Assembly: GCA_035048485.1 (NCBI GenBank)
Contig: CM068587.1
Span: forward strand, 48,049,996 to 48,113,995
Direction: 5' to 3'
Source of the DNA: Pteria penguin
Lineage: Eukaryota; Mollusca; Bivalvia; Pterioida; Pteriidae
DNA: 64,000 nucleotides
Below the pieces are notes generated by a model. That model had not been told where the DNA came from and searched no databases. It worked only from the letters and a program-made list of their open reading frames with translations. A program made the translations under genes and the position numbers. This document shows, one piece after another, positions 1-10,799 of the stretch; the stretch's first letter is position 1, and the number at the start of each line of letters is the position of its first letter.

Positions 1-1195
1 TCACAACATGTAAGTTAATTATCATCATGCATATTAAAATACCAATTCTGATTCACTCGTTTTGTTTTGACAATTCTGATTGGTCCACACGTTAGTGGTC
101 AGACATGTATAACCACAATATACCAATGTATTACTAACTTGCACATACTCTTTGTCCACATTGCCTCTGACCATCAAAAATACTGTGTATAACAACTTCG
201 TCCAGTATTCAAGGACGATTTGCGAGTTCTACAAATCACGTAAACAATTACTACAAGCAAGTTGAACCAACAAACTGATCAACGTACATGACACAATGAC
301 ATACGACCATGCAACATGCTTTCTACTTCTAGCGTGTTATTCCATCTCCCTGCACCGCAGCAAAACTGTCTGTTCAGCTGTTTACAATGCAAGGTTCACT
401 TATGTGTGAATCAATTTGTGACTTGAAATTTATTCATAAAATTTTCAAAATATGAAAATGAAGAAAATTCTTGCGTCAATGCAATAAGTGTCAATTCATT
501 TTTTGGAAGAATTTTCAAACATGACATTATATATCTCTTAGCACTGAAGAATTGGGAGGTAATTTCAAAGAGAATAAACGATATTGTGTTACAGTAAATT
601 AGAATGGGGATAAACGTACTGTTTGATTGTTTCCAATAGGTATACCATGGTTATAAAATAAAAAACTGCAGGTTTATCCGCTAATTAGTAGCCTAACATG
701 TAAGTTTATCATAAGTGTTTTATTTACACGAAGTTATCAATTAGTAACATAATGTGTTAAGTATTACTCAACAGCCTGACATGAAAGTTACCTGTCTGTT
801 GTATGATTGGGCCAGCAACACAATGAAGAATGACCAGAGTTATGTGTGCACAACTGTGACATGTTGGCATGTGCACACGGGTGCACAAAAAAATAGAACT
901 CTAGCACAGCGTCTAGTGTCTTGAGATTCAGCACCCTATTTTAGAAATCTATTATCATATATATAGATCTATGTAAACTTTTCCTGGTTATTATGAGTTA
1001 TCTATGCTTAAGATTTTCATTTGTGATGTTTGCATTATGTTTGAAATAAAGTTAATAAATGATGTTGATTAGGTCATAACGAGATTTGGTCTATGTTTAC
1101 TGTCATATGTCATCTCGTTTATTCAGTAAAGGGTACATATCCCCTCGTTACATTACTTTAAAGAGCCTTGTTTCATGTCATTTTTTTTATTTCAG
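1..1195. other. RCE1 intron or upstream sequence, no exon recognised
   Basis: This AT-rich, non-coding stretch precedes the first visible RCE1 exon. I looked for the conserved EE and FGVAHFHH segments of RCE1 and did not find them. It is presumably intron. Confidence 0.4.
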
Positions 1196-1258
1196 TGTTC
1201 CAGTTAACCTATACAACACTGTTTGGTGCATATTCTGCTTTTCTGTTTCTTCGCACTG
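1196..1258 (+). CDS. RCE1: RCE1 CAAX prenyl protease, penultimate exon
   Basis: This 63-nt exon lies between a polypyrimidine/CAG acceptor and a GTAAGT donor. Read from its third base it gives FQLTYTTLFGAYSAFLFLRT, which matches the RCE1 stretch just before the last catalytic segment (human has a similar VFQFSYTAVFGAYTAFLF). Its phase joins the next exon at 2408 through a glycine codon. RCE1 is the multi-pass endoplasmic reticulum protease that removes the last three residues of farnesylated or geranylgeranylated CAAX proteins such as Ras. The earlier exons lie upstream of the window; I found none of them in 1-1195. Confidence 0.85.
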
Positions 1259-1459
1259 GTAAGTAATCCCAAATTCCGTAAAACAAATTTTCTTAGAATG
1301 AATAATCTGCCCTTGATGGGTAAGTCTGATATTTGACGGACATGAATGTTTACATTTCCAGTAGATGTATTAATATTTAAGTTATATGCTACAGGATTAA
1401 ATTTATTGTAACTACAGCATTGTATTATCCATTATACAATGTAATGCAATAAAACATTG

Positions 1460-1880
1460 TTATGGGCCAGATGCAGAGCATTTCCTGTCTATAGATTAGC
1501 GATGTCCGTGTGTCTGTCTGTCTGTCAACATTTGTTAAGTTTTTGGTTGAAGTAAAATCTTAGAACCTAAAGTATAAGCATAATACTTCACACATCGCTT
1601 CCTTATGACCACAGCTTTCAAATTATACCATAACTTTTGACCTAGTGACCTTTGACTTTGACCTACTTTTGAATAACTTAAATTTGGGCTACATCTTTTG
1701 AATTATTAGAGGTAGGGCTTTGATACTTCCCACATTTTTTCTTTATGACCAAAGTATTCAATTGACATATGACCTTGTTTGGAATTTGTTTTGCAATCCA
1801 ATTATACCATCTTTAGTAGTTTCTTGTTCTGATCCAAAATCAGGAAGACAAAAGTTTGCACAATGTATATACCAATCTGT
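1460..1880. repeat. Dispersed GTCT-core repeat within the RCE1 intron
   Basis: A run of TGTCTGTCTGTC (about 1508-1524) is followed by 'gacctagtgacctttgactttgacc'-type sequence and ends near 'gcacaatg'. The same architecture recurs at least six more times in the window (see 5370, 7575, 8190, 57340, 61600 and 61700), which marks it as a dispersed repeat family. Confidence 0.5.
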
Positions 1881-2407
1881 TTGTTTGTTTATTATTTTCA
1901 AATAATTTGTATCACTAATTTTACCAAGAAAATGACTTCGTAAGTCTTGTCTTCTTTCTTTCTGCAATCTATGACCGTTACTTGAATGTATTTTCCAAAC
2001 ATTTATAGAGTTTATCTACTCCTTTACCTATGATAAGACAGTAATCACTTTATATTTTACCATATGCATGAAAATCTTATGAATTTTATTTCTTTCTTCC
2101 AAAACTATCAATTGAAACTTTGACATCCATGTCTTCAAAATAAGCACTTAAATCTATATTTCTTTCCACCAGAATTGGAGATATAGATTGGCCTGCCGAT
2201 CTGTCTGTCTTGTGACCAGTTATCAATCTGTCTGTCATATGACCAGTAAGATGTTGACGTTATTGTAGTTGCGATATTCCATTGTAAAATTAAGTTTTTG
2301 TCTCCCCTTTGAAAACGGCAGCAACACAACACTCTGTATCTAGTTATGTATTGTTAGTCATTTACACATTTTGATGTCCTCATTAATTTGACCTTTAACC
2401 TTTCTAG

Positions 2408-2610
2408 GTCACTTAATGGCACCAGTGGTCGCCCATGCGTTCTGTAATCACATGGGATTTCCTGCCTTCGGAGAAGTGCTTCATCATCCAAACACAGCCA
2501 CCCGTCACAAATTATTTGCCAGTTACGTATTAGGACTCATTCTCTGGTTGGCCCTTCTCTTTCCTTTGACATCACCGTTCCTGTATGCAAATGAAATTTA
2601 CAATTTATGA
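2408..2610 (+). CDS. RCE1: RCE1 CAAX prenyl protease, terminal exon
   Basis: The exon follows a TTTCTAG acceptor and ends in TGA at 2608-2610. It begins GHLMAPVVAHAFCNHMGFPA, the conserved C-terminal RCE1 block; the H and N of the HxxxN motif are the last two of the family's active-site residues. A hydrophobic segment (LGLILWLALLFPL) follows as the last membrane span. The gene therefore enters the window already in progress and only its C-terminal part is seen here. A possible ATTAAA poly(A) signal lies very close after the stop (2623-2628). The family assignment is strong; the gene symbol rests on motif recall, not on a search. Confidence 0.9.
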
Positions 2611-2622
2611 AAATTAGTTTTT

Positions 2623-2628
2623 ATTAAA
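2623..2628 (+). terminator. Possible poly(A) signal of RCE1 (ATTAAA)
   Basis: ATTAAA lies 13 nt after the RCE1 stop codon. It is unusually close to the stop, so a later signal may be used; no canonical AATAAA was identified in the next 100 bases. Confidence 0.3.
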
Positions 2629-3436
2629 TATATCCATTATATTATTTTCTTAATGTTGGTTTGTAATTTGGGATAAGTGTAATGTGTAGATGATTTTACT
2701 TTGTTTGCATCAATTCATGGCAATTATTTTTCAGTTTAAATGGGTATTTATTTATATATACTTTTGCAAATGATGAGCAGTATCTTAAAATGCACAAGAG
2801 CATTGAAGATTGTGGTTTGTTTTGTGTAAGAAACTTAATGTTATCCTTGCTATACTGATTTTTTCCATACTTCGAATAATCAAGGTATCTCAAAGGCATC
2901 TTTATGTCTTTTCTTTCGGCAATTCATATTCAGAGTGTAAAAATGTCTCCTGGCTTGGAGGGGCACGGTTTATACAAAGGTCTTTTTTCAAAATCAGTGT
3001 CTTTTCATTCAGATTGAAATTTGATCTTCAGTGTTTTAAATTTTTTTTTATGTCAGTTGTGTGATAAATCAGAAGCACTTTTCAGAATCTGGGATTCATA
3101 TTTTTTTAATGTCAGTAGGTGTTTGTGCGAAGTCAGAATACTCCTTTTTTTCTCTGTAATCTTGTATTTCCTTCCGTGCCAGATATAGACAGCTTGCTGA
3201 AAAGTTTCCGAAATTCTAGTGTGAGGTCACATGCAGATATATGAATCATAATGAAAATCCCACCAAAACATAGCATGTCTGGTACAAAGTCCTTTACATT
3301 ATGTTAAGCTGGAAAAATGTCTTTTGGGGATCATTATCAGATATCCTTTTAAGAAACTCATCATATTGTCGAATAAAATGTTCAGTAATTGCTGACTGAA
3401 TCAAATCACTAATCCACATTATTAACGAGATACTCA

Positions 3437-3650
3437 ATGATTATTTACTGCTTTTATCATTCAGTGCATTTATTATTCACTTCATTTATCATTCACACCA
3501 ATCATAATTTACTGTATTTATCATGCACACATTTCTCATTCATTACATTTATCACTCAGTCCATTTATCATTATCTACATTTATCATTCAGTGGATTTAT
3601 CATTCACTGCATTTATTATGAACTTCAGTTATCAACTATTGCAGTATGAG
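3437..3650. repeat. Degenerate short tandem repeat (ATTTATCATTCA type)
   Basis: About ten degenerate copies of an 18-20 bp unit, 'catttatcattcactg' and variants, run in tandem. The open frame across it is a by-product of the repeat and not a gene. Confidence 0.6.
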
Positions 3651-3877
3651 TTGTAATGCATTCATTTATTGTGGACTGCGTATGTCATTGATTGATTTTT
3701 TTTTTTTTTTTTGGAAATGGTAACACCCTGTGTGTTAATTCCATACCAACTGAAAGCAGGTGATCCCTGGTCGAGGAATAGATATAATTGTTTTTTAAAT
3801 TTATGATACCTATGTCACTGCCTAGGTAATTTCATCTGAGACCACCCTTACTAAAGATTTCATCACATTTCCTATAT

Positions 3878-4034
3878 GACATTTAATCATTTAACTTACT
3901 GAAGATCAAATTTTTGAAAATAAAAAGGTTCTATCCTTACATCCTTGCCTTTCTTTAGACATTTAATCATTTAACTTACTGAAGATCAAATTTTGGAAAA
4001 AAAAATTCTATCCTTACATCCTTGCCTTTCTTTA
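3878..4034. repeat. Tandem duplication of an 80-bp unit
   Basis: Copy one (3878-3957) and copy two (3958-4034) both run from 'gacatttaatcatttaactt' to 'cttgcctttcttta' and differ mainly by a short A-run indel. Three copies of 'attcagtcaaattaac' follow between 4041 and 4105. Confidence 0.8.
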
Positions 4035-4614
4035 GACATGTATTCAGTCAAATTAACATACTGGTATTCAGTCAAATTAACAAACACATATTCAGTCAAA
4101 TTAACTTCCTTGAACTCTTGCATCAAGTCCTAAAATTGGCATGATCATTGTGCGTGAAAAAGCAATGCAAGTTTCAGTGTACTAGAAAATCATTAACTCA
4201 AATCTCTCCATTAACTTATAGTTTCAGAGTTTTGAATATGAATCCCAAACTTGAACTTTGCTGAGTGGAACTGTTTTCCATGGCTCTTTAAGTTGTTATT
4301 TTCTCTGGTAAGGTGACCATATCCCAGGACTCCCATCATATGGTATCAAGAGTCTTTTGTAGTTCGTTAAGATTTAAATTTTGTGTTCACTAAACTGTAT
4401 GTTGTGTTCACTGAATGGTATTTTGTGTACACTGAACATTAGACACATATGGACTTAACTTCAGATACTCTTTCGTGTAGGCAGCATTGTACATTACAGG
4501 AGCCTGAAACGTTAAGTTTTCTACATATTTCATTTTGATGTTGTGTTTGTAATAAATAATGAAAATCTTGTAAATTTGTCATATCGTTTCATGTAAGCAT
4601 TAGCACAGCTTTTT

Positions 4615-4856
4615 AGTCCCCCACCAGTGAAACCGGAAGGACTATAGGTTTCCACACTGTCAGTCTGTCTGTCATGCTGGTTTTCTAGACGTTTCTTGGC
4701 CATACTTACAGATATCAAGCTAAAACTTGCTAGCAAGCTTCCCCATGAGAAGTTACAGATCAAGCTTGACTTTGGTCATGGTTGACCTACTTTTTCCAGA
4801 GCTGCCACTGAATTACTTTTCAGCCCGTTATGAATTGTTGGGACTGGTGGGGGACT
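4615..4856. mobile_element. 242-bp MITE-like element with 14-bp perfect TIRs
   Basis: The ends are AGTCCCCCACCAGT (4615-4628) and its exact reverse complement (4843-4856). The inside holds a CAGTCTGTCTGTC core and 'tgacctactttttcca', as in the other GTCT-core repeats. No coding capacity and no clear target-site duplication were seen. Confidence 0.6.
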
Positions 4857-5369
4857 TGTATTGCTTTACCAATACTCTCAGAATGCTTGTTTAACTCGAA
4901 GAAATAGGCTAAAATTAGTTGCAGATTTCAAGATACTGTATAATGCTTTTAACTTATTGCCTTTACCTCACAGCATGAATTTGCAGTTGAACAATTACTA
5001 TCTTTGATAATACAAAAAAAGTTTCTTACATCCAGATCTGTGATTTTTGTTCGTCATTCATTCATGTTTTTTCTGAAGTACAGAGGATATCAGAATGTTG
5101 TATAAATGCATTGGAACATTAATGACGTTGAATCCCACCAGCAGTTTGTTGGTGTCCTGCCTGGGGAGGAGGCAGTGAAAACCCAGGTACTGTATTGCAT
5201 TGTCTGCATATGAAATATCCCCAGCTTCTGAAGGCTGGTCCATTGATAAAAATTCATTCCTTATAAGTAAAATTATTATTTAGATAATGTTAAACAAGTA
5301 ACAATAAACACTGCCTGTTCTGAGTTAAAAAAAAATGATTGTGTTTTATCCTGTACATGTATAACAGAT

Positions 5370-5668
5370 TTTTTATGCCCCGGATCGATAAATCGGGGGC
5401 ATATTGTTTTTGACCTGTCTGTCTATTTGTTTATTTGTCTGTCTGTCTGTTGTCATCTTTAACCTTTACCATAACTTTTGAACCTTGAGAAAGAGACTTC
5501 ATATTTAGCATGCACAATCCATCAATAAAGCTTTTTTTAAAATTACACCAAGGTCATTGACCTCGTGACTTAGACTGTGACCTTTGACCTAATTTCAAAA
5601 TTTGCCTTGTTTGGACTCTGTTATCACCAGGGGCGTTCCTGTTTCACAAACACATCTTGTTTTATCTG
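5370..5668. mobile_element. Non-autonomous dispersed repeat with terminal hairpin
   Basis: It opens with a GC-rich hairpin around 5374-5406 ('tatgccccgga' against 'cgggggcata'), continues with (GTCT)n at about 5440, then 'ttgacctcgtgact' and ends near 'tttcacaaacacatcttgt'. The hairpin, GTCT and cytosine/thymine-rich tail order is shared with the copies at 7575, 8190 and 57340. Confidence 0.5.
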
Positions 5669-6103
5669 ATCTTTAATGAAGATGTGTTGATTTGTGTGTA
5701 TCCTACTTGTGCAATACAGAAGATCAGTGTAAACTTTGGTAGATATATCTTGGATTCATTTCTTTAAGTTTCAGCATTTATTTTTTCTAGTCATTACTTG
5801 TAATAAAATGATTCTGACCTCCACTATCAGGAGAATGTCAATCATAGAGGCAACACTTTGTATAACTTATCATTGTCACTGAGATGATTAGTTTGCACTC
5901 CAGTGTAAATGAAGACTTACATCGTCTAGACTTATGGGACGAGGCATATGAGGATCACAATGTATTTCTGGGATGTTGCGACTGACCTACATTTTCAGAT
6001 CTCTGGAATAGATATGTCCTTTTTTGGAAGCATGTTCATACAACAACCAAATATTTATAAAGTAGATGTAAATCCTCCAAAAAAAGAAGTCCGTAATATA
6101 AAT

Positions 6104-6239
6104 AACCAGAAACACACATTCCACAAACTTTTAGCCTCCTGGCCTTTTTCAAGCAGTTTAATGATAAACTAAAATTGCATTAAACCACTTGAAAAAGGCC
6201 ATGTGGCCGAAAATTTGTGGAACGTTAGCATTTCTGGTT
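6104..6239. repeat. Foldback (inverted repeat) element
   Basis: Arm one (6104-6162) and arm two (6179-6239) are near-perfect reverse complements of about 60 nt around a 16-nt loop. Both start 'aaccagaaa' reading inward. Short ORFs on both strands here (ending in WPFSS on each) are products of the palindrome. Confidence 0.75.
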
Positions 6240-7574
6240 CCAAACATTTATAATTGGTGATTTTCAGGGTGCTTAATGTATTGCATTTTATCATACAAGT
6301 TATATTTATGTTTCTTAAATAACTGGATTTCATTTCCAATTGTTTGTTGATTGAAATACAAGAAATGTGCACCTCAAGGAAAAAGTTTGTCAGAGTTATC
6401 TTACATTGCAGAAAATACCTTATTAAATAACAATAGAGAGGAATCAGAAATAAAAACTCTGATTATCCATAAAAAGAAAAAACAAATTTTATAAGGGAAC
6501 AGATTTTTATTTTGTTTTAATACTATATCCAGGTAACATCAATCAAGCACATGTAAGGAATGTATATTTCTTTCTGTATGTATCTGCAAGTACTCCTGTT
6601 TTTAAAGTATTTAAGTGCATTCAAGGTAACAAATTTGACCGCTCAAATATCTTGTAAAAAAATTAATCCAGAAAAAAACCAATAATGCAGAAAAATACAC
6701 TTATTCAGAAAAATTGGCTGGGCACAAACATGCAGATAAGCGATTCAGCAATTCAAATGTAGGTCCTTTATGGGGGGATATTTTTCAGGGATGGGGTGGG
6801 GGGGAGTTGTGTGTGTGTGTTTTACTTGTAGTAAAGGACAGTTTTAATCACCAGCATAAGCCATTTTAATTGTTTTGTGTATTTTCCTGAAAAATCAAGA
6901 AGATTCCAGTGGGGAGCCATGTGTTTGAGGGGTATTCCCAGAGTTGATTGTTGTTACATATTTTTAGTAGATGAATTGTTTTCCTTCATTTCTTGGAATT
7001 TATTATTAGAACAACATTTATTTGCCTTGTCACTAAATACATGTAACCTTATTAACCTTATTGAAGCATTGTCCTTACATGTATAGAGGATACAATAATC
7101 TCTTTAATTTAAGTATGCTTAATGTTTGCTTCTTTTTGTCCTGTCTGTTCATTCAAGTGCATAATTTAGGTCTTTTTTTGTTTTGTAACATGAATGTACT
7201 CATGACGTTCAACTTATATTTGCAAACACAGCATACTAGTATTATGTGTATGTCACATTGCATAGAAATTACTATTTCTTATTTGTTGTTATAATTTAGA
7301 AATAAATGCCGAAGCATATCATTTTGTCGTTTATCTTCATTTCAAGCTATAGGCGTTTACAGAAACATAACGAGCAGCTCTAAGATAAAGTAAATGTATA
7401 TTAGATGCCGAAGGTTAGGTTGAGCCTTAACTTCGAAATAAAGATGGTCTGTAAGTTAGCAATGCCATTTGTCTGTGTGTCTCTATGGTTGTCCATCATC
7501 AACATTTTGTGATTTCCTACCTGATAAACCCTGTGCCATAATTTCCAATTTTGAGAATTTGATCCCCTTTAACT

Positions 7575-7990
7575 ATGTCCCCCTTCGAAGAAGGAGGGGC
7601 ATATTGATTTGCTGCTGTTGGTCCATTTACAGTTTCTACTCATTATCTCTGGAACCAATAAAGATATTGAAACGATATTTTGCATACAGTTACATCTCAA
7701 GGATATCTAGGTCAAGGTCAAACTTGATTATTGTTCAATAAGTTTTGTTAGAGGTATTCCCTTTGAACGTAGAAAATTTCTTAAAATTATTAGTTTCTGC
7801 TCATTATCTCAGGAACGAATATGAATTTATATTTGATATACTGATACATTAAAGAATATTTAGGTCAAGTTCAAATTTGGTTATGGTCCAATTATTTTTG
7901 TGAGAGTTATTCCCCTCGGATTTCAATTATTTTTGTCAGTTATGGATAAAGATATTTAATTGATGTTTGGTATAAAGATACATATGTACA
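7575..7990. mobile_element. Dispersed hairpin/'aggtcaag' repeat, degenerate
   Basis: It opens with a hairpin 'tgtcccccttcgaag' against 'aaggaggggcata' (7576-7604), then shows three loose internal repeats of 'ctcattatctcnggaac ... ctaggtcaag'. No coding capacity. Confidence 0.45.
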
Positions 7991-8189
7991 TCATGAAGAT
8001 ATCTAGGTCAAGTTTTATTATGCACAGTGATGAATTATTATCGCCGATATATTATCGATATCTCCGATATTATTATCGCTGATTGTTGATCACTGAAAAT
8101 ATGCTGATTCGGATAATAAGGTGATTCCGATTCAATTCTCAATAATCGAAAATCACCGATACAGAAAAATTGAAATGAATGTCAGTGCT

Positions 8190-8422
8190 TTATTATGCCC
8201 ACGTAACCTAGGGAGTGGGGAGCATATGCTGCGTTGGCGTTGTTCTTGTTTTGATCAGACAGAAATGGGGATTCGATATTTCATGACTATCCCACATGAA
8301 AATAAGATTTTTTCAGTAATACTATATTTTGACACACAAGTTAAGATTTTTTGACATGATGACATTGACCTTTAAATTTGCTTGCATCCGGGGACATCAG
8401 TGTTTCATAGGTATATTTTGTT
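8190..8422. mobile_element. Dispersed repeat with terminal hairpin
   Basis: The left end pairs 'atgcccac' with 'gtggggagcat'; the right end is 'gcatccggggacatcagtgt', the usual 3' end of this repeat class. Non-coding. Confidence 0.45.
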
Positions 8423-8513
8423 TTTTAGAGAAAAGCTTATTTACTACAGTAATTATCCTCTTCAAATGTATGTACTTTATATTCAACTAAAAGGCCGGAA
8501 AACATAGATCCTA

Positions 8514-9740
8514 ATGAATCGTGCGATAATGTTAGAACACAGTAAATATCAGACCATATCTACGTGTATACATGTTGGTGCGCCATATGGACATTTCGTC
8601 AACTTGCGTCTGTTCAGTGATGCTCAAGGCATTGACTGTGGAAATCGAAAATATCGATTTTTGAAGAGCAAACTCATTACCCATTGTCCTAAAACTAAAG
8701 ACAGAGAAATGTATGAGAGAGATATTCCTTAATCTTATATTAATTTACAAACTATTTACCGCTCAGTAATTGGAGTTTGGAGCTCCGTAATTCAATCGAT
8801 AAGATGCTTGATTGGTGACTGAAAAGTCTACAGTTCAACCAATGACTCGTTGGTTTTCAGTCGTACGGATTAACCTGAAAAAAGTCGGGGTCCATAGTCA
8901 CGAGCACAATAGACGTGACACATATAATATTCCTCACTGCTTTGTTGCATTGGTCTGTTTTTGACTGCTTGGCAGAACATACGTGTCTCAAAATTCTAAA
9001 TGATACATTCTTCACTTCGATTCTTTCCTTACAATAATACATCTGTCTCAATAATCACCTTCCATAAATATCTTTCTGCAATTTGATTAGCTCATACGCA
9101 TTTCAACATTTACATTTATACTCCTTCAGAATCACTGAAAGGACTTTGATGAAACTTGATACGGATGAAGTAATCAAGGTCTCCTACAACTGTTCTTCGG
9201 TAAAGTCCTGCATGGGGTGGATACAGATCGTGATTACGTAGGTACCTGAGGGTACCTTTCTTTGACAAACTTCTTTAAACAGGCTGCATAGATCAACGAA
9301 CCAAATGTAACAGAGTAATCCGGAAGAACCTCTATTTCAATGTCAAACTTTTGACGTTTTAAATGTCTTTCTGGTCTATGTCATTTTTGCACATTTTCAA
9401 TATATTTTTTATTTTCTCATTGCAGATTACATATAATGCATTAGTTTTGTGTACTTGATTAGGTTTAAGAGAAGTACTTGCTATTATGAAGCATTACAAA
9501 GCAAATGTAATTTACAGATTTTTTTCCTTTTCGGAACGCATGCGTGTATTAATTTGATGTCCCATGTTTGCATTTTGACAATATATGTCTCTTCTGCCAT
9601 ACTCATGACCCCTGGTATGGAAGTAGAAAGTATGAATATTTGAAGAGCAAACTCATTATCAAAGTGACAGAAAAGTAAGATCCAAATAAATCATCTAAGG
9701 ACAGAGTTATGCATGATGGAGATGCTACTTAGTTTTAGGA
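8514..9740. repeat. Two diverged copies of a dispersed repeat
   Basis: The segments near 8570-8735 and 9540-9735 share 'tttgaagagcaaactcatta' (at about 8659 and 9640) and a similar 'aaagacagagaaatgtatgagag' / 'aaggacagagttatgcatgatg' tail. The sequence between them shows nothing I can identify. Confidence 0.4.
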
Positions 9741-9974
9741 TGATTTACAAATATTTGTAACAGTAAATTTGAAGTATATATTTCGTGCCAATACAGAGAT
9801 CTTGAATACGTGGTGGTTGAAATTTGGACTGAATGAAGTAAAATAAAGATTTTACTGAAATATTCTTAGAGCCAAAGCCTACCACATATCTAGTTTGTTA
9901 TATACAACATTTATCGTTAATATCGCATTAGACTCTGTAAATATCACCAAATTCTAATTCACTGCTTTGATTTC

Positions 9975-9980
9975 TTTATT
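9975..9980 (-). terminator. Poly(A) signal of the large lipid transfer protein gene
   Basis: AATAAA on the minus strand lies about 135 nt downstream of the TAA stop at 10116. It is the first canonical signal after the stop, giving a short 3' UTR. Confidence 0.6.
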
Positions 9981-10115
9981 GGATTCAACAATACAAAAAT
10001 CATAAAACAAGTCGTATATGTTAGAAGTTTCAAAAGTTCAAACAATAAAATGAAAAATCACCATTATCATGAATGTCTTTTCTCTTGTTCGGAAATCGTT
10101 TGGTCAGTCCAGTGT

Positions 10116-10799
10116 TTATAGGCATTTACTGTCCACTTCCCAGGTATTAACAAGGTAATCAACGTCAGTGGTCAGTTTTCTTGCAGGTGTAATCATATCG
10201 TCATATCTTTCCTGGTTCAGAGTTCCGAAGATTCCTCCAAGTCTGTTGTGATACCATCCACTTACTTGAGCAATAACTGTGTCATGTGGAATGTCAATGT
10301 CCACTCGGAAGCCATTACCACTGACCGAAATTACGTTATTCATTTCGGTTATTGTGACTTCTCGGGAATGATAGAGTGGTTTCACAGGTTTGCTGTCAAC
10401 CCTTAGCTACAAAAAAAGAGAAATACATGAAGTTTTCAAATAAAACCTCTTCATACTTTTGTACATTGTCTGTACTATATATACTGTTAAATAAATAAAC
10501 AATGACTGATTACGGAAACTTAAACCTGGGTACATAGTAATTTACATTGTATTTATAGATATAACGGCATTTATCCTTTGATTTCTCACTACTTACCTTG
10601 CCATTAGGAGCGACTTGGATTGTTTGAGTTGCAGTCTGGATTATCATCTTCTTCTTGCCCTTGCCTAGATAGTCTGCAATGATGGAGAAGTTTCCGTCCA
10701 TGTAGTCTCTTGTCAAAACGTAAGAGCACTTTCCTCCCGAAAACTCGAAGTTTTGTCCATCAAATGTTGTAACTCTACTTCCTTCCAATTTTGCTAATC
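10116..10799 (-). CDS. LLTP C-terminal von Willebrand type D domain, exons 30-31
   Basis: Exon 30 opens LAKLEGSRVTTFDGQNFEFS with GGKCSYVLTRDY, the usual vWD start. Exon 31 holds ITEMNNVISVSGNGFRVDID and VSGWYHNRLGGIFGTLNQER, equivalent to the 'GLLGTLNNEPYDD' segment of insect apolipophorins in which the classical CGLCG cysteines are lost. Only two cysteines remain across the domain (KCSY and SKC near the end), so disulfide-driven multimerisation is unlikely. The stop is TAA at 10116-10118. Vertebrate apoB lacks this domain, so its presence places the gene with apolipophorins. Confidence 0.88.

Larger units (their letters stand above)
2629..9974. other. Intergenic region between RCE1 and the lipoprotein gene
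   Basis: No conserved gene was recognised. The region holds the tandem and foldback repeats listed separately, short low-complexity runs, and several ORFs below 90 codons without recognisable motifs. Confidence 0.5.

Noticed and set aside
3437..3650. 70-codon ORF
   Set aside because: Arises from the ATTTATCATTCA tandem repeat.
8034..8160. Cluster of 'tatcgccgat / atcgatat' half-palindromes
   Set aside because: AT-rich low-complexity sequence with no clear unit or boundary; not strong enough to list as an element.
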